64,000 nt of DNA, from contig JBDWUA010000004.1 in assembly GCA_039984715.1 (NCBI GenBank), forward strand, positions 434,001 through 498,000. Direction: 5' to 3'. Position numbers and translations under genes: made by a program. Below the pieces are notes generated by a model. That model made no database searches. It worked only from the letters and a program-made list of their open reading frames with translations, and was not told where the DNA came from. This DNA is from JABSSA01 sp039984715 (lineage in GTDB: Bacteria; Pseudomonadota; Alphaproteobacteria; Rhodobacterales; Rhodobacteraceae). Below are positions 25,181 through 34,370 of this stretch, piece after piece (the first letter of the stretch is position 1; each line of letters starts with the position of its first letter).

Positions 25181-25731
25181 TCCGTTCTGAGATTTTGAAA
25201 GAGATTGCTCCGATCCTGCGCGACCAACTGGTTATCTGTAACATCGGAATTCCGTCCCAAGAGCTGCACGCGATTGACGACCAACCGTCGAATTTTTACA
25301 TGCTGGGCACGATGGGCTTGGCGTCGAGCATTGGGCTGGGGCTGGCTTTGGCACAGCCCAAACCGGTGATCGTGATTGATGGGGATGGGTCTATCCTGAC
25401 CAATATGGGCACGCTGCCGACCATCGCGAACAACGTGGCCGACAACTATATCCTGATGATCATCGACAACGGATCTTATGGATCGACGGGGGATCAACCG
25501 ACCTATACGGGCAAAAAGACGTCGCTTGCCAAAGTGGCCGAGGCCTGTGGCTGCGAGAACGTCATAGAATGTCGGGATGTGGATACAGGCCCTGTGCTGC
25601 AAAAGGCATTGGACAGCGGCAAGATGCACGTGATCGTCGTGAAATGTGACAGCGGCAATGCCAAAATGCCAGTGATCACAATGGACCCCGTGATCATCAA
25701 AGACAGGTTCATGAAGCACGTCCAAGCTTGA
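25177..25731 (+). CDS. comE: Sulfopyruvate decarboxylase, beta subunit-like
   Basis: A 184-residue thiamine-diphosphate-binding half with MGLASSIGLGLALAQP and the cofactor motif from VIDGDGSILTNMG to MIIDNGSYGSTGDQPT, near residues 66-107. The YGSTGxQPT end is typical for sulfopyruvate and phosphonopyruvate decarboxylases. It pairs with the alpha subunit upstream (ATGA overlap) and with the dehydrogenase downstream (TGATG overlap), so all three are translated together. Confidence 0.87.
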   Translation: MIRSEILKEIAPILRDQLVICNIGIPSQELHAIDDQPSNFYMLGTMGLASSIGLGLALAQPKPVIVIDGDGSILTNMGTLPTIANNVADNYILMIIDNGSYGSTGDQPTYTGKKTSLAKVAEACGCENVIECRDVDTGPVLQKALDSGKMHVIVVKCDSGNAKMPVITMDPVIIKDRFMKHVQA

Positions 25732-26825
25732 TGTTTGCTGATGCCATTCACAGTGCAGAGGATGCCCGCCGTTTGGCGCGGCGTCGGCTGCCGTGGATGG
25801 TGTTTGACTATATTGATGGAGCGGCTGGACATGAAACGGGCGCTGCCCGAAATAGGGCAGCCCTTGATGCCATGACGTTGCGCCCGCGTGTGTTGCGCGA
25901 TGTCAGCGACAGAAATCTGTCGATCCAATTGTTTGGCCAGACGGCGAAACGCCCCTTTGGCATTGCTCCGATGGGCATGTGCAATTTATCGGCGCCCGGC
26001 GCGGATTTGATGTTGGCGCGATTGGCTGCAAAATACGCAATCCCGCATGGGGTTTCGACCGTGGCGTCAACTGCGATGGAAGAGATTATCGAAACTGCTG
26101 AAGGCCATGCATGGTTTCAGCTGTATTTCAGCGGGGACGGAGTTGGGTCATTCAAGTTGGTCGAACGCGCCAAAGCGGCAGGGTACGAAACTTTGGTTTT
26201 AACCGTGGATGTGCCTGAAGTCGGCAGACGACCACGCGAATTGCGCCACGGTTTCAAAATGCCGTTCAAGCTGGGGCCAAAGCAGTTTGTAGATTTTGCC
26301 CTGCATCCACATTGGTCATTGTCCACGTTGATCCATGGCAAGCCAGAGATGGCCAATTTCCAGATGGATGGGTTTGATTTTGACCGCACCGAAAGCCGCG
26401 CCAAAGCGGATTGGGACACGCTTTCGCGGCTGCGGGATGCATGGCCGGGCAATTTGGTGGTCAAAGGTGTGCTTGATCCAGAGGACGCCGCGCAGCTCAA
26501 AGCCAGTGGCGTCGATGCCATCCAAGTGTCCAATCACGGCGCACGCCAGTTGGACAGCGCGCCATCCGCCTTTGCGGTTCTGCCTGCCATCCGAAAGGCC
26601 GTTGGGCCAGATTTCCCTTTGTTCTTAGACAGTGGTTTGCGATCAGGCGAAGACGCTTTGAAGGCCTTGAAGTCGGGCGCGAATTTTGTCTTCTTTGGGC
26701 GTTCCCTTCAATTTGCCATAGCCGCCGCGGGTGAGGCGGGCCTGACCACGCTTTGGGACGTGTTGAGCGATGAGATGAGCATTGCGATGGCCCAAACGGG
26801 GATGCGAGATTTGTCGGAAGACTAA
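25731..26825 (+). CDS. FMN-dependent 2-hydroxyacid dehydrogenase (LldD family)
   Basis: A 364-residue flavoprotein of the lactate dehydrogenase/glycolate oxidase family. FMN-barrel features are PWMVFDYIDGAAGHE at the start, FGIAPMGM, the active-site segment VSNHGARQLDSAPS with the catalytic His near 260, and LDSGLRSGEDALKAL. Placed directly after the decarboxylase subunits, it is a good candidate to oxidise sulfolactate to sulfopyruvate, linking hpsN to comDE (inference). L-lactate or mandelate dehydrogenase are alternatives. ATG at 25731 overlaps the comE stop by one base; a TTG one codon earlier is less likely. Confidence 0.87.
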   Translation: MFADAIHSAEDARRLARRRLPWMVFDYIDGAAGHETGAARNRAALDAMTLRPRVLRDVSDRNLSIQLFGQTAKRPFGIAPMGMCNLSAPGADLMLARLAAKYAIPHGVSTVASTAMEEIIETAEGHAWFQLYFSGDGVGSFKLVERAKAAGYETLVLTVDVPEVGRRPRELRHGFKMPFKLGPKQFVDFALHPHWSLSTLIHGKPEMANFQMDGFDFDRTESRAKADWDTLSRLRDAWPGNLVVKGVLDPEDAAQLKASGVDAIQVSNHGARQLDSAPSAFAVLPAIRKAVGPDFPLFLDSGLRSGEDALKALKSGANFVFFGRSLQFAIAAAGEAGLTTLWDVLSDEMSIAMAQTGMRDLSED

Positions 26826-27182
26826 GGGAATTGTAGCTGAAGACGCAGGCGTTGCATTCGTTCGCATCGGCTGCAATTTGGGCCCAGATACCTTAAATAT
26901 CTTGGATATTGGTAAGTGTCGCCGCGCTAAAAGATCGGGATATGGTACCACGCACGTGTTGCCGATGAATGCGAAAGGTAACCGCCATCGAATTGGGTTC
27001 CATTCACTCTTGGCTGAAAACCAATTTTCATTTGAATTGCCGATACCCACGGAGGAACGGCCCGGTCTGGGCAAGTGTTTGGGCAAGTTCGCGCTGATTT
27101 AACCCACAATCGACCTTTTACCTATGGCCGCCTATACCTATAAGGAACAGCAGTCCGCGTCTTTTGGGAATCGTCGGACCAA
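26826..27182. other. Gap before mreB with one inverted repeat
   Basis: No gene is supported in this 357-base gap. The overlapping open frames lack ribosome binding sites and family resemblance. The one clear structure is an inverted repeat at 26889-26914 (TACC, then AATATC-TTG-GATATT, then GGTA), about 270 bases before mreB. The mreB promoter must lie here too but I cannot place it. Confidence 0.5.
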
Positions 27183-28262
27183 ATGCGAATATTTGACAAT
27201 GGGGCACGCGGTTTAATGGCATTTTTCGACGGATTGGGCGGTCTGTTTTCCTCAGACATGGCAATCGATCTGGGCACTGCGAACACGCTTGTCTATGTCA
27301 AGGGACGTGGCGTGATCCTAAGCGAACCTTCGGTCGTGGCATATCATGTCAAAGACGGTATCAAGAAAGTGTTGGCAGTTGGTGAAGACGCCAAATTGAT
27401 GCTGGGGCGAACGCCCGGTTCGATCGAAGCCATTCGTCCGATGCGCGAAGGCGTGATTGCGGATTTCGATGTGGCCGAAGAAATGATCAAACACTTCATT
27501 CGAAAAGTGCACAAGCGGTCGACGTTTTCCAAGCCTAAGATCATCGTATGCGTTCCGCATGGCGCGACCCCGGTAGAAAAACGAGCGATCCGCCAGTCTG
27601 TTTTATCTGCGGGTGCGCGGCGCGCTGGATTGATCGCAGAACCTATTGCGGCGGCGATTGGGGCTGGGATGCCAATCACTGATCCGACCGGCAATATGGT
27701 TGTCGATATTGGTGGTGGAACCACCGAAGTTGCGGTTTTGTCCTTGGGTGACATCGTCTATGCCCGTTCGGTCCGAATTGGTGGCGACAGAATGGACGAA
27801 GCCGTCATCAGTTATCTGCGGCGCCAACAAAACTTGCTGGTGGGCGAAACGACAGCAGAACGGATCAAAACGTCGATTGGAACGGCGCGGATGCCGGATG
27901 ACGGTCGCGGTACCTCGATGCAAATTCGCGGGCGTGATTTGTTGAATGGCGTGCCCAAAGAAATCGAAGTGACACAGGCGCAAATCGCCGAAGCATTAGC
28001 TGAACCGGTGCAACAGATTTGCGAAGCCGTGATGACCGCCCTAGAAACGACACCGCCTGATCTTGCGGCGGACATCGTGGACCGGGGCGTCATGCTGACG
28101 GGGGGCGGCGCGTTGCTGGGTGATTTGGATCTTGCCTTGCGTGAACAAACAGGGTTGGCGGTTTCGATTGCCGACGAAAGCCTGAATTGTGTTGCTCTGG
28201 GAACGGGTAAGGCGCTGGAATATGAAAAACAATTGCGCCACGCGATCGATTACGACAGTTGA
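27183..28262 (+). CDS. mreB: Rod-shape actin homologue MreB
   Basis: The cytoskeletal filament that directs lateral wall growth. The 359-residue protein has the actin-fold phosphate loops SSDMAIDLGTANTLVYVKG (residues about 22-40) and VVDIGGGTTEVAVLSLG, and the adenosine loop VMLTGGGALLGDLD near 305. Start 27183 has GGA upstream; an in-frame ATG eleven codons later (27216) would give a shorter, also plausible N-terminus. It heads the rod-complex operon; mreC follows after 120 bases. Confidence 0.97.
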   Translation: MRIFDNGARGLMAFFDGLGGLFSSDMAIDLGTANTLVYVKGRGVILSEPSVVAYHVKDGIKKVLAVGEDAKLMLGRTPGSIEAIRPMREGVIADFDVAEEMIKHFIRKVHKRSTFSKPKIIVCVPHGATPVEKRAIRQSVLSAGARRAGLIAEPIAAAIGAGMPITDPTGNMVVDIGGGTTEVAVLSLGDIVYARSVRIGGDRMDEAVISYLRRQQNLLVGETTAERIKTSIGTARMPDDGRGTSMQIRGRDLLNGVPKEIEVTQAQIAEALAEPVQQICEAVMTALETTPPDLAADIVDRGVMLTGGGALLGDLDLALREQTGLAVSIADESLNCVALGTGKALEYEKQLRHAIDYDS

Positions 28263-28382
28263 CCGCGCGCGCTTTCGGCGCACAATAACAGGCACCAAAT
28301 TGCGAAACGCGCTCTGAGTCTGGATAATGACAAGGAGCCTTGTCCGGAATGGTCCGGGCATGGTCAGCTTGCGGAGTGATAG

Positions 28383-29273
28383 GTGGCACGAGATCGGTCT
28401 CAGTCAGTAGACTATGCTGGCCCGCTTAAGCGGTTGACGCTGGCCGTTCTTGTTATTGTTTTGGCTGGGATATTTTTGATTTGGCGGATCGATAGCCCGC
28501 GCATGGAACAGTTCAGGGCGCAGGTTACGGATCGTGTGGTTCCGAATATGGACTGGGCCATGAAACCGGTTACGGGAACTGTGAACCTGTTTCGGAATTA
28601 CCAAAGTTATCAGCGCTTGGCGGAACAAAATCAGGAATTGCGCCGGGAATTGCGTCAAATGCAGGCTTGGAAAGAAGCCGCGTTGCAACTGGAACAAGAA
28701 AACGCGCGATTGTTGGATTTGAACAATGTGCGTCTTGATCCTCGGTTGACCTATATCACTGGGGTGGTTTTGGCGGATAGTGGATCGCCATTTCGCCAAT
28801 CGGTTCTTTTGAATGTCGGGGGCCGGGACGGGATCGTCGAAGGCTGGGCGACAATGGACGGGATCGGGCTTGTGGGCCGGGTGTCAGGTGTTGCGGCAAA
28901 TACCGCCCGCGTGTTGTTGGTGACTGATGCGTCAAGTCGCGTGCCCGCAACGGTGCAACCCTCTGGACAACGCATCATCATCGCAGGCGACAATTCCGCC
29001 GCACCGCCCATAGATTTTCTGGAAAACCCCGATCTTGTGCGCCCCGGTGATCGTGTCGTGACCAGTGGCGACGGCGGCGTTTTTCCGGCGGGCCTTTTGG
29101 TGGGGCAAGTCGCCGCCGATCCGGGCGGGCGACTGCGCGTACGCCTTGCTGCGGATTACGAACGGCTCGAGTTTTTGCGGGTGTTGCGCCATTATGGAAC
29201 GCAACAGGTGACGGATACTTCGGGCGTTGTCAGTCCTGAAACCTTGGTACAAGAGGCTGAGCCGGGGCAATGA
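28383..29273 (+). CDS. mreC: Rod-shape protein MreC
   Basis: A 296-residue bitopic protein: one membrane helix at about residues 17-37, then a coiled coil (about 68-110, with QNQELRRELRQMQAWKEA), then the beta-rich periplasmic domain with DGIGLVGRVSGV and PGDRVVTSGDGGVFPAGL. It links MreB and the synthetic PBP2-RodA pair. It starts with GTG at 28383 and overlaps mreD by four bases. Confidence 0.95.
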   Translation: MARDRSQSVDYAGPLKRLTLAVLVIVLAGIFLIWRIDSPRMEQFRAQVTDRVVPNMDWAMKPVTGTVNLFRNYQSYQRLAEQNQELRRELRQMQAWKEAALQLEQENARLLDLNNVRLDPRLTYITGVVLADSGSPFRQSVLLNVGGRDGIVEGWATMDGIGLVGRVSGVAANTARVLLVTDASSRVPATVQPSGQRIIIAGDNSAAPPIDFLENPDLVRPGDRVVTSGDGGVFPAGLLVGQVAADPGGRLRVRLAADYERLEFLRVLRHYGTQQVTDTSGVVSPETLVQEAEPGQ

Positions 29274-29815
29274 GCGAATTGGGAACAGCACAACGCATTT
29301 TGCTAATGCGGACCGGGTTTGTGTTTCTGGCTCTGTTCATTTTGTTCGTTCATCTGTTGCCCCTACAAACCGAACCACCTGTGCATTTTGCACCACCTGA
29401 CATGCTGATGCTGTTTGCGTTCGCGTGGGCCGTGCGTCGTCCTGAATTGGTGCCTTCTTTACTATTGGCGATCATCTTTTTGCTGGCTGATCTGCTGTTG
29501 CAGCGCCCACCGGGTCTTTGGGCGTTGCTGCTTTTAGTGTCAGCCGAGCGGTTGAAATCGCAATCACTGTCATTGCGGGATGCGGGGTTCTTCACAGAGT
29601 ATTTAAGTGTTGGCGCATTGATCGTGGCCGTTTTTGTGGGATACCGCGTTATTCTAGGGGTAATGATTGTAGACCTGCCACCGCTTGGGATTTGGATTGT
29701 GCATATGCTTATGACATTGATCTGTTATCCAATTGCCGTCTTTGTCACCCATTGGGTGATGGGAATCCGAAAATACGCGCCGGGTGATCTTGGGCCGGGA
29801 GGATTAAGCGCATGA
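29270..29815 (+). CDS. mreD: Rod-shape protein MreD
   Basis: A 181-residue inner-membrane protein with five or six hydrophobic helices. The weakly conserved MreD features PDMLMLFAFAWAVRRPEL and LLLQRPPGLWALLLL are present near residues 44-61 and 73-90. It overlaps both neighbours by four bases (ATGA), consistent with stoichiometric translation of the rod complex. Confidence 0.93.
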   Translation: MSELGTAQRILLMRTGFVFLALFILFVHLLPLQTEPPVHFAPPDMLMLFAFAWAVRRPELVPSLLLAIIFLLADLLLQRPPGLWALLLLVSAERLKSQSLSLRDAGFFTEYLSVGALIVAVFVGYRVILGVMIVDLPPLGIWIVHMLMTLICYPIAVFVTHWVMGIRKYAPGDLGPGGLSA

Positions 29816-31755
29816 GACGACCACGCGCCGATACTGAGGCCAATCACAAGCTGATCTCGCGCCGCGGCCTAATATTAGGCGGGGCGCAATTGGCGTTTGT
29901 TGTCGGCCTGAGTGCGCGGATGCGGTATCTGCAAATCGAACAAGCCGATGAATTTCGCCTTCTGGCCGAGGAAAACCGGATCAATATCCGCTTGATCCCG
30001 CCGGGGCGCGGCGAAGTGTTTGACCGCAACGGTATCCCTTTGGCTAAGAATGCGCCCAGCTATCGGATCGTTGTTGTACGCGAAGACGCCGGTGACGTGG
30101 ATTCAGTTGTCGCGCGACTGTCCCAACTTCTTGAGCTTGATGACGAAGATCTGAACCGCGCGATGGTGGAAATGAAACGGTCTCCTCCGTTTTTGCCGAT
30201 CACTATTGCGGAAGATGTGGATTGGGACGCGGTCAGCCGCGTGTCCGTGAACGCACCCGCATTGCCCGGTGTCACCCCCGAAGTCGGGTTAAGCCGTGTG
30301 TATCCGTTGGGATCAGATTTTGCGCATGTCTTGGGATATGTCGGCCCGGTGTCTGATTACGATTTGGAACGGATCGAAAACCCGGATCAGCTTTTGCGTA
30401 TCCCAAGGTTCCAAATTGGTAAGGTCGGCGTCGAATCCAAATTAGAAGAGACAATGCGCGGCAAAGCGGGCGCGAAACGTGTTGAAGTGAACGCCGCGGG
30501 ACGTGTTATGCGCGAATTGGATCGCCGCGAAGGAACTGCCGGTGCGGACGTGCAGCTTTCTGTTGATGCAAAGTTGCAGAATTACGTGCAGGCGCGCTTG
30601 GGCGAGCAAAGCGCAAGTGCGGTCGTTATCGATCTAGAAAGCGGAGACCTTGCCGCAATCGCATCGTCGCCCAGTTTTGATCCGAACCTGTTCGTTCGGG
30701 GCATTTCCAGCGCGGATTACGGCGCGTTGGTTGATAACGAATTTCGCCCACTTGCATCAAAATCAGTTCAAGGGACTTATCCCCCCGGATCAACTTTCAA
30801 GATGATCACCGTTTTGGCCGCGCTTGAGGCAGGTGTAGTGACGCCGGAAGACACAGCGTATTGCCCCGGGCACCTTGAGGTCAGTGGGCGTCGTTTCCAT
30901 TGTTGGAAACGTGCAGGCCACGGTTGGATGGATTTAGAGAATTCGCTCAAGCAAAGCTGTGACGTCTACTTTTACGATCTCGCCTTGAAAGTTGGAATCG
31001 ATAATATCACGGCCATGGCCAAACGTTTTGGTTTGGGTGTGAAGCATGATGTGCCTATGTCTGCGGTCGCGCGTGGCTTGATGCCGACTAAAGACTGGAA
31101 ATTAAGCGCCCATGATTCCGATTGGGTCATAGGAGACACCGTCAACGCATCGATTGGGCAAGGGTTTACTTTGGCGTCGCCTATGCAGCTGGCAGTTATG
31201 GCCGCCAGAATTGCAACGGGTCGCAGTGTTTCACCGCGCCTTGTGAAATCGGTTGGTGGCGTCGAAGAACCCAGTGGTGCCGGGGAATCCTTGGGGCTGA
31301 ATGAAAACAATTTACTGCGTATTCGGCGCGCGATGTACACGGTGGTAAATGAACGCCGCGGCACTGCCTATGGCAGCCGGATCATTGCGGACTCAGCGCG
31401 AATGGCCGGCAAAACGGGCACCAGCCAAGTGCGCAATATCACAGCAGCAGAACGCAGAGCTGGCGTGATTAAAAACAGCGACCTGCCGTGGGATCGACGA
31501 GACCACGCCCTGTTTGTGAATTTTGCGCCGTTCGATAATCCAAGGTTTGCAGTATCTGTGGTTGTTGAACACGGCGGCGGCGGGTCAACAGCAGCGGCGC
31601 CAATTGCACGCGACATCACGTTGCAAGCTCTTTATGGGGGGGAACCCCCGCTGGAGGCATATCCAAGCAAAGATCGCCAAAGCATTTCGGCACAACAGCG
31701 CGAATTGCGCGGTGTGCGACCGACGGCGAATGTCGGAGGATCGGATCAGGTATGA
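29812..31755 (+). CDS. mrdA: Penicillin-binding protein 2
   Basis: The class B transpeptidase of lateral wall synthesis, 647 residues. One membrane helix lies near residues 18-35, the dimerisation domain follows (IPPGRGEVFDRNGIPLA), and the transpeptidase domain carries the SxxK motif in YPPGSTFKMITV near residue 325, the SxC variant SCD in LKQSCDVYFYD, and KTG in MAGKTGTSQV. Length is normal. It overlaps mreD and rodA by four bases each. Confidence 0.96.
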   Translation: MRRPRADTEANHKLISRRGLILGGAQLAFVVGLSARMRYLQIEQADEFRLLAEENRINIRLIPPGRGEVFDRNGIPLAKNAPSYRIVVVREDAGDVDSVVARLSQLLELDDEDLNRAMVEMKRSPPFLPITIAEDVDWDAVSRVSVNAPALPGVTPEVGLSRVYPLGSDFAHVLGYVGPVSDYDLERIENPDQLLRIPRFQIGKVGVESKLEETMRGKAGAKRVEVNAAGRVMRELDRREGTAGADVQLSVDAKLQNYVQARLGEQSASAVVIDLESGDLAAIASSPSFDPNLFVRGISSADYGALVDNEFRPLASKSVQGTYPPGSTFKMITVLAALEAGVVTPEDTAYCPGHLEVSGRRFHCWKRAGHGWMDLENSLKQSCDVYFYDLALKVGIDNITAMAKRFGLGVKHDVPMSAVARGLMPTKDWKLSAHDSDWVIGDTVNASIGQGFTLASPMQLAVMAARIATGRSVSPRLVKSVGGVEEPSGAGESLGLNENNLLRIRRAMYTVVNERRGTAYGSRIIADSARMAGKTGTSQVRNITAAERRAGVIKNSDLPWDRRDHALFVNFAPFDNPRFAVSVVVEHGGGGSTAAAPIARDITLQALYGGEPPLEAYPSKDRQSISAQQRELRGVRPTANVGGSDQV

Positions 31756-32891
31756 GTTATCTTGAATACACGGTCAAATCTGTCCCGGCGGGTCCAAGGA
31801 AAATACTGCATCTCAATTGGCCCTTGGCGCTTCTGTTGGTAGCCGTCGCGGGTATCGGCTTTTTGATGCTGTATTCAGTGGCAGGTGGTTCATTTACCCC
31901 TTGGGCTGAACCGCAAATGAAGCGGTTCGCGATGGGTTTGATTATCATGCTGATTGTGGCGATGATCCCAATCTGGTTTTGGCGATCCGTGTCCGGCGTG
32001 GCGTATCTGGTTTCGATTGTGTTGCTATTGGCGGTCGAATTCTTTGGATCCATTGGAATGGGTGCGCAAAGATGGATCGATCTGGGTTTCATCCGCCTTC
32101 AACCGTCCGAGCTGATGAAAGTCACGCTGGTTATGGTTTTGGCGGCGTATTACGATTGGTTGGCCCCCAACAAAAAGTCGCGACCGCTTTGGGTGATCAT
32201 ACCGGTTTTGTTGATTTTGGTTCCAACGGCTATGGTATTGCGACAGCCCGACCTTGGCACATCGATCCTGTTGCTTGCTGCGGGCGGCGGGTTGATGTTT
32301 GTCGCGGGCGTCCATTGGGGGTATTTCGCAGCCGTTTTCGCATCTGGAATAGGGTTGCTGACGGCTGTGTTCCAATCCCGAGGAACGGGGTGGCAATTGC
32401 TGGAAAACTACCAGTACCGCCGGATTGATACGTTCCTTGACCCCAGTCAGGACCCTCTGGGTGCCGGATACCACATTACGCAGTCCAAAATTGCCCTAGG
32501 TTCAGGTGGCTGGACGGGGCGTGGTTTTATGCAAGGCACGCAGTCTCGTTTGAATTTTTTGCCGGAAAAGCACACAGACTTCATCTTTACGACGCTGGCA
32601 GAAGAGCTGGGGTTTGTTGGCGGGATTTCGTTGCTTTTACTCTATAGCCTCATCATTATGTTTTGCATCTTTTCCGCGATTGCCAACAAAGACCGGTTTT
32701 CGTCGTTGTTGATCTTTGGGATCGCATTGAACTTTTTCTTCTTTTTCTCAGTGAACATGTCGATGGTTATGGGTCTTGCACCAGTGGTCGGCGTGCCTTT
32801 GCCTTTGGTCAGTTATGGCGGGTCCGCGATGCTGGTGCTGTTGCTGGCGTTTGGGTTGGTACAATCCGCACATGTTCACAGGCCCAGATAG
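31752..32891 (+). CDS. rodA: Rod-shape SEDS glycosyltransferase RodA
   Basis: Peptidoglycan polymerase partner of PBP2. The 379-residue protein has about ten membrane helices and SEDS motifs: GAQRWIDLGFIRLQPSELMK near residues 95-115, RQPDLGTSILL, YQYRRIDTFLDP, and FLPEKHTDFIFTTLAEELGF, which leads to the catalytic Asp-containing loop. It is the last of the rod genes; a reductase gene follows after 12 bases. Confidence 0.96.
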   Translation: MSYLEYTVKSVPAGPRKILHLNWPLALLLVAVAGIGFLMLYSVAGGSFTPWAEPQMKRFAMGLIIMLIVAMIPIWFWRSVSGVAYLVSIVLLLAVEFFGSIGMGAQRWIDLGFIRLQPSELMKVTLVMVLAAYYDWLAPNKKSRPLWVIIPVLLILVPTAMVLRQPDLGTSILLLAAGGGLMFVAGVHWGYFAAVFASGIGLLTAVFQSRGTGWQLLENYQYRRIDTFLDPSQDPLGAGYHITQSKIALGSGGWTGRGFMQGTQSRLNFLPEKHTDFIFTTLAEELGFVGGISLLLLYSLIIMFCIFSAIANKDRFSSLLIFGIALNFFFFFSVNMSMVMGLAPVVGVPLPLVSYGGSAMLVLLLAFGLVQSAHVHRPR

Positions 32892-32903
32892 GCGCGACGT
32901 CTT

Positions 32904-33836
32904 ATGACTACGAATGTTCTTTTCGCCGCCACGGCGCAGCGTTGGGATGAATATGAAACGCCCATCCGTCACGAACTGAAGACCGTTGGGATAGATGCAA
33001 ACCTAAGCTTGGATATTCCAGCGGCCGATGTCGATTACATCGTGTACGCACCGAATTCGGGATTAACTGACTTCACGCCCTTCACCCGTGCCAAAGCGGT
33101 GCTAAGCCTGTGGGCAGGTGTTGAGACGATCGTCACCAATAAGACGCTGACATTGCCGTTGTGCCGGATGGTTGATCCATCGTTGACCCAAGGGATGGTC
33201 GAATGGGTCGTGGGGCACGCACTGCGTCATCACTTGGGGATGGATGCACACATATTAGCCCAACCGGGGGAATGGGCACCTAAGGCGCCTCCGGTGGCAT
33301 GGGATAGATCAGTGACCGTTTTGGGATTGGGCGAGTTGGGCCAAGCCTGCGCGCGCGCGCTGTCCGGATTGGGGTTCAGCGTTTCAGGTTGGAGCAGACG
33401 CCCGAAAAAGATCGAAGGCGTCACATGTCATTGCGGTGATAAAGGGCTGATTGATGCCTTGGATCAGGCGGAAATCGTTGTCCTTTTGTTGCCGGACACG
33501 CCAGCCACAACAAATCTGATGAATTCAGAGCGCCTTGGCCTCATGGCAAAGGGCGGTGTCATCATAAATCCGGGGCGTGGGCCGCTGATTGACGACACGG
33601 CTTTATTGAATGCGCTGGACTATGGTCAGGTCGGTCATGCGACGCTGGATGTGTTCCGGACTGAACCCCTGCCCATTGAACACAAATTCTGGACACATCC
33701 GAATGTGACCGTGACCCCTCATATCGCGTCAGAGACTCGGGCCAAGTGGTCGGCCAAAACAATCGCGGAAAATGTCCGTCGAGGTGAGTCGGGGCAACCG
33801 TTTTTGCATCTAGTAGACCTTGAGCAGGGCTATTGA
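32904..33836 (+). CDS. ghrA: GhrA-like glyoxylate/hydroxypyruvate reductase
   Basis: A 310-residue D-2-hydroxyacid dehydrogenase. The NAD(P) loop is VLGLGELGQACARALSGLG near residues 138-156; the catalytic region shows NPGRGPLIDDTALLNAL and the His in TPHIASETR. The length and the missing extra domain fit the GhrA branch, which reduces glyoxylate and hydroxypyruvate. It follows rodA by 12 bases, so it is probably read through from the rod operon, although the functional link is unclear. Confidence 0.88.
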   Translation: MTTNVLFAATAQRWDEYETPIRHELKTVGIDANLSLDIPAADVDYIVYAPNSGLTDFTPFTRAKAVLSLWAGVETIVTNKTLTLPLCRMVDPSLTQGMVEWVVGHALRHHLGMDAHILAQPGEWAPKAPPVAWDRSVTVLGLGELGQACARALSGLGFSVSGWSRRPKKIEGVTCHCGDKGLIDALDQAEIVVLLLPDTPATTNLMNSERLGLMAKGGVIINPGRGPLIDDTALLNALDYGQVGHATLDVFRTEPLPIEHKFWTHPNVTVTPHIASETRAKWSAKTIAENVRRGESGQPFLHLVDLEQGY

Positions 33837-34000
33837 TCTGCAACAATTGACCCGAAAAATGGGCGTAACATGTAACAACACGTAAGATCTGCATTCAATT
33901 CGTTCATGTTTATTCACGCCCGCGTGTGGGCCTGTTGCGTTATGGATCTACCGGTATGAATTTGGTTGGGACACCGACAAAAACCTTCGGAGACCAGCCC

Positions 34001-34366
34001 ATGAGATTTCTGCCCCGACATGTGCACGCTTTAATGGATTACCCGGCCTATATCGGAATGATCCTGTTCCCAATCTTGTTGGGTTTAGGGTCGTCGCACC
34101 CGATGGCATTTCTTTTGCCGCTGGTTTTAGGCGTCGCGGGTTTGGTTATGACAGCCTTGACGGACCATGAAACGGGCTTGGTCGCTGTGATATCTTTTTC
34201 AGTTCACAAGCGGATCGAAGCCATCGCAGCGCTGGGTTTGATTGTTGCTGCGATTGGTTATGGGTTTACTGGGATTGATCTGTTTATGGCGGTTGGCCTT
34301 GGTGCGGTTCTGTTTGGATGTGCAATCCTTGATCGTCCCGCACCAGCTCTTATGCCCGCTGAATAG
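34001..34366 (+). CDS. Small four-helix membrane protein of unknown function
   Basis: A 121-residue protein with four predicted helices (about 17-32, 37-55, 68-86, 92-112) and the opening MRFLPRHVHALMDYPAYIG. The N-terminal HxxxDYP pattern recurs in small membrane proteins sometimes grouped with SPW-type repeats; the function is unknown. GGAG lies eight bases before the ATG at 34001, which decides the start over an open frame from 33926. The 165-base upstream gap contains CAACAATTGACCCGAAAA, close to a sequence found upstream of the membrane-protein gene at 3570. Confidence 0.75.
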   Translation: MRFLPRHVHALMDYPAYIGMILFPILLGLGSSHPMAFLLPLVLGVAGLVMTALTDHETGLVAVISFSVHKRIEAIAALGLIVAAIGYGFTGIDLFMAVGLGAVLFGCAILDRPAPALMPAE

Positions 34367-34370
34367 ACGG

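Noticed and set aside
26782..27102. Plus-strand frame of 106 codons before mreB
   Set aside because: Starts inside the FMN dehydrogenase gene in another frame; no ribosome binding site and no family signature.
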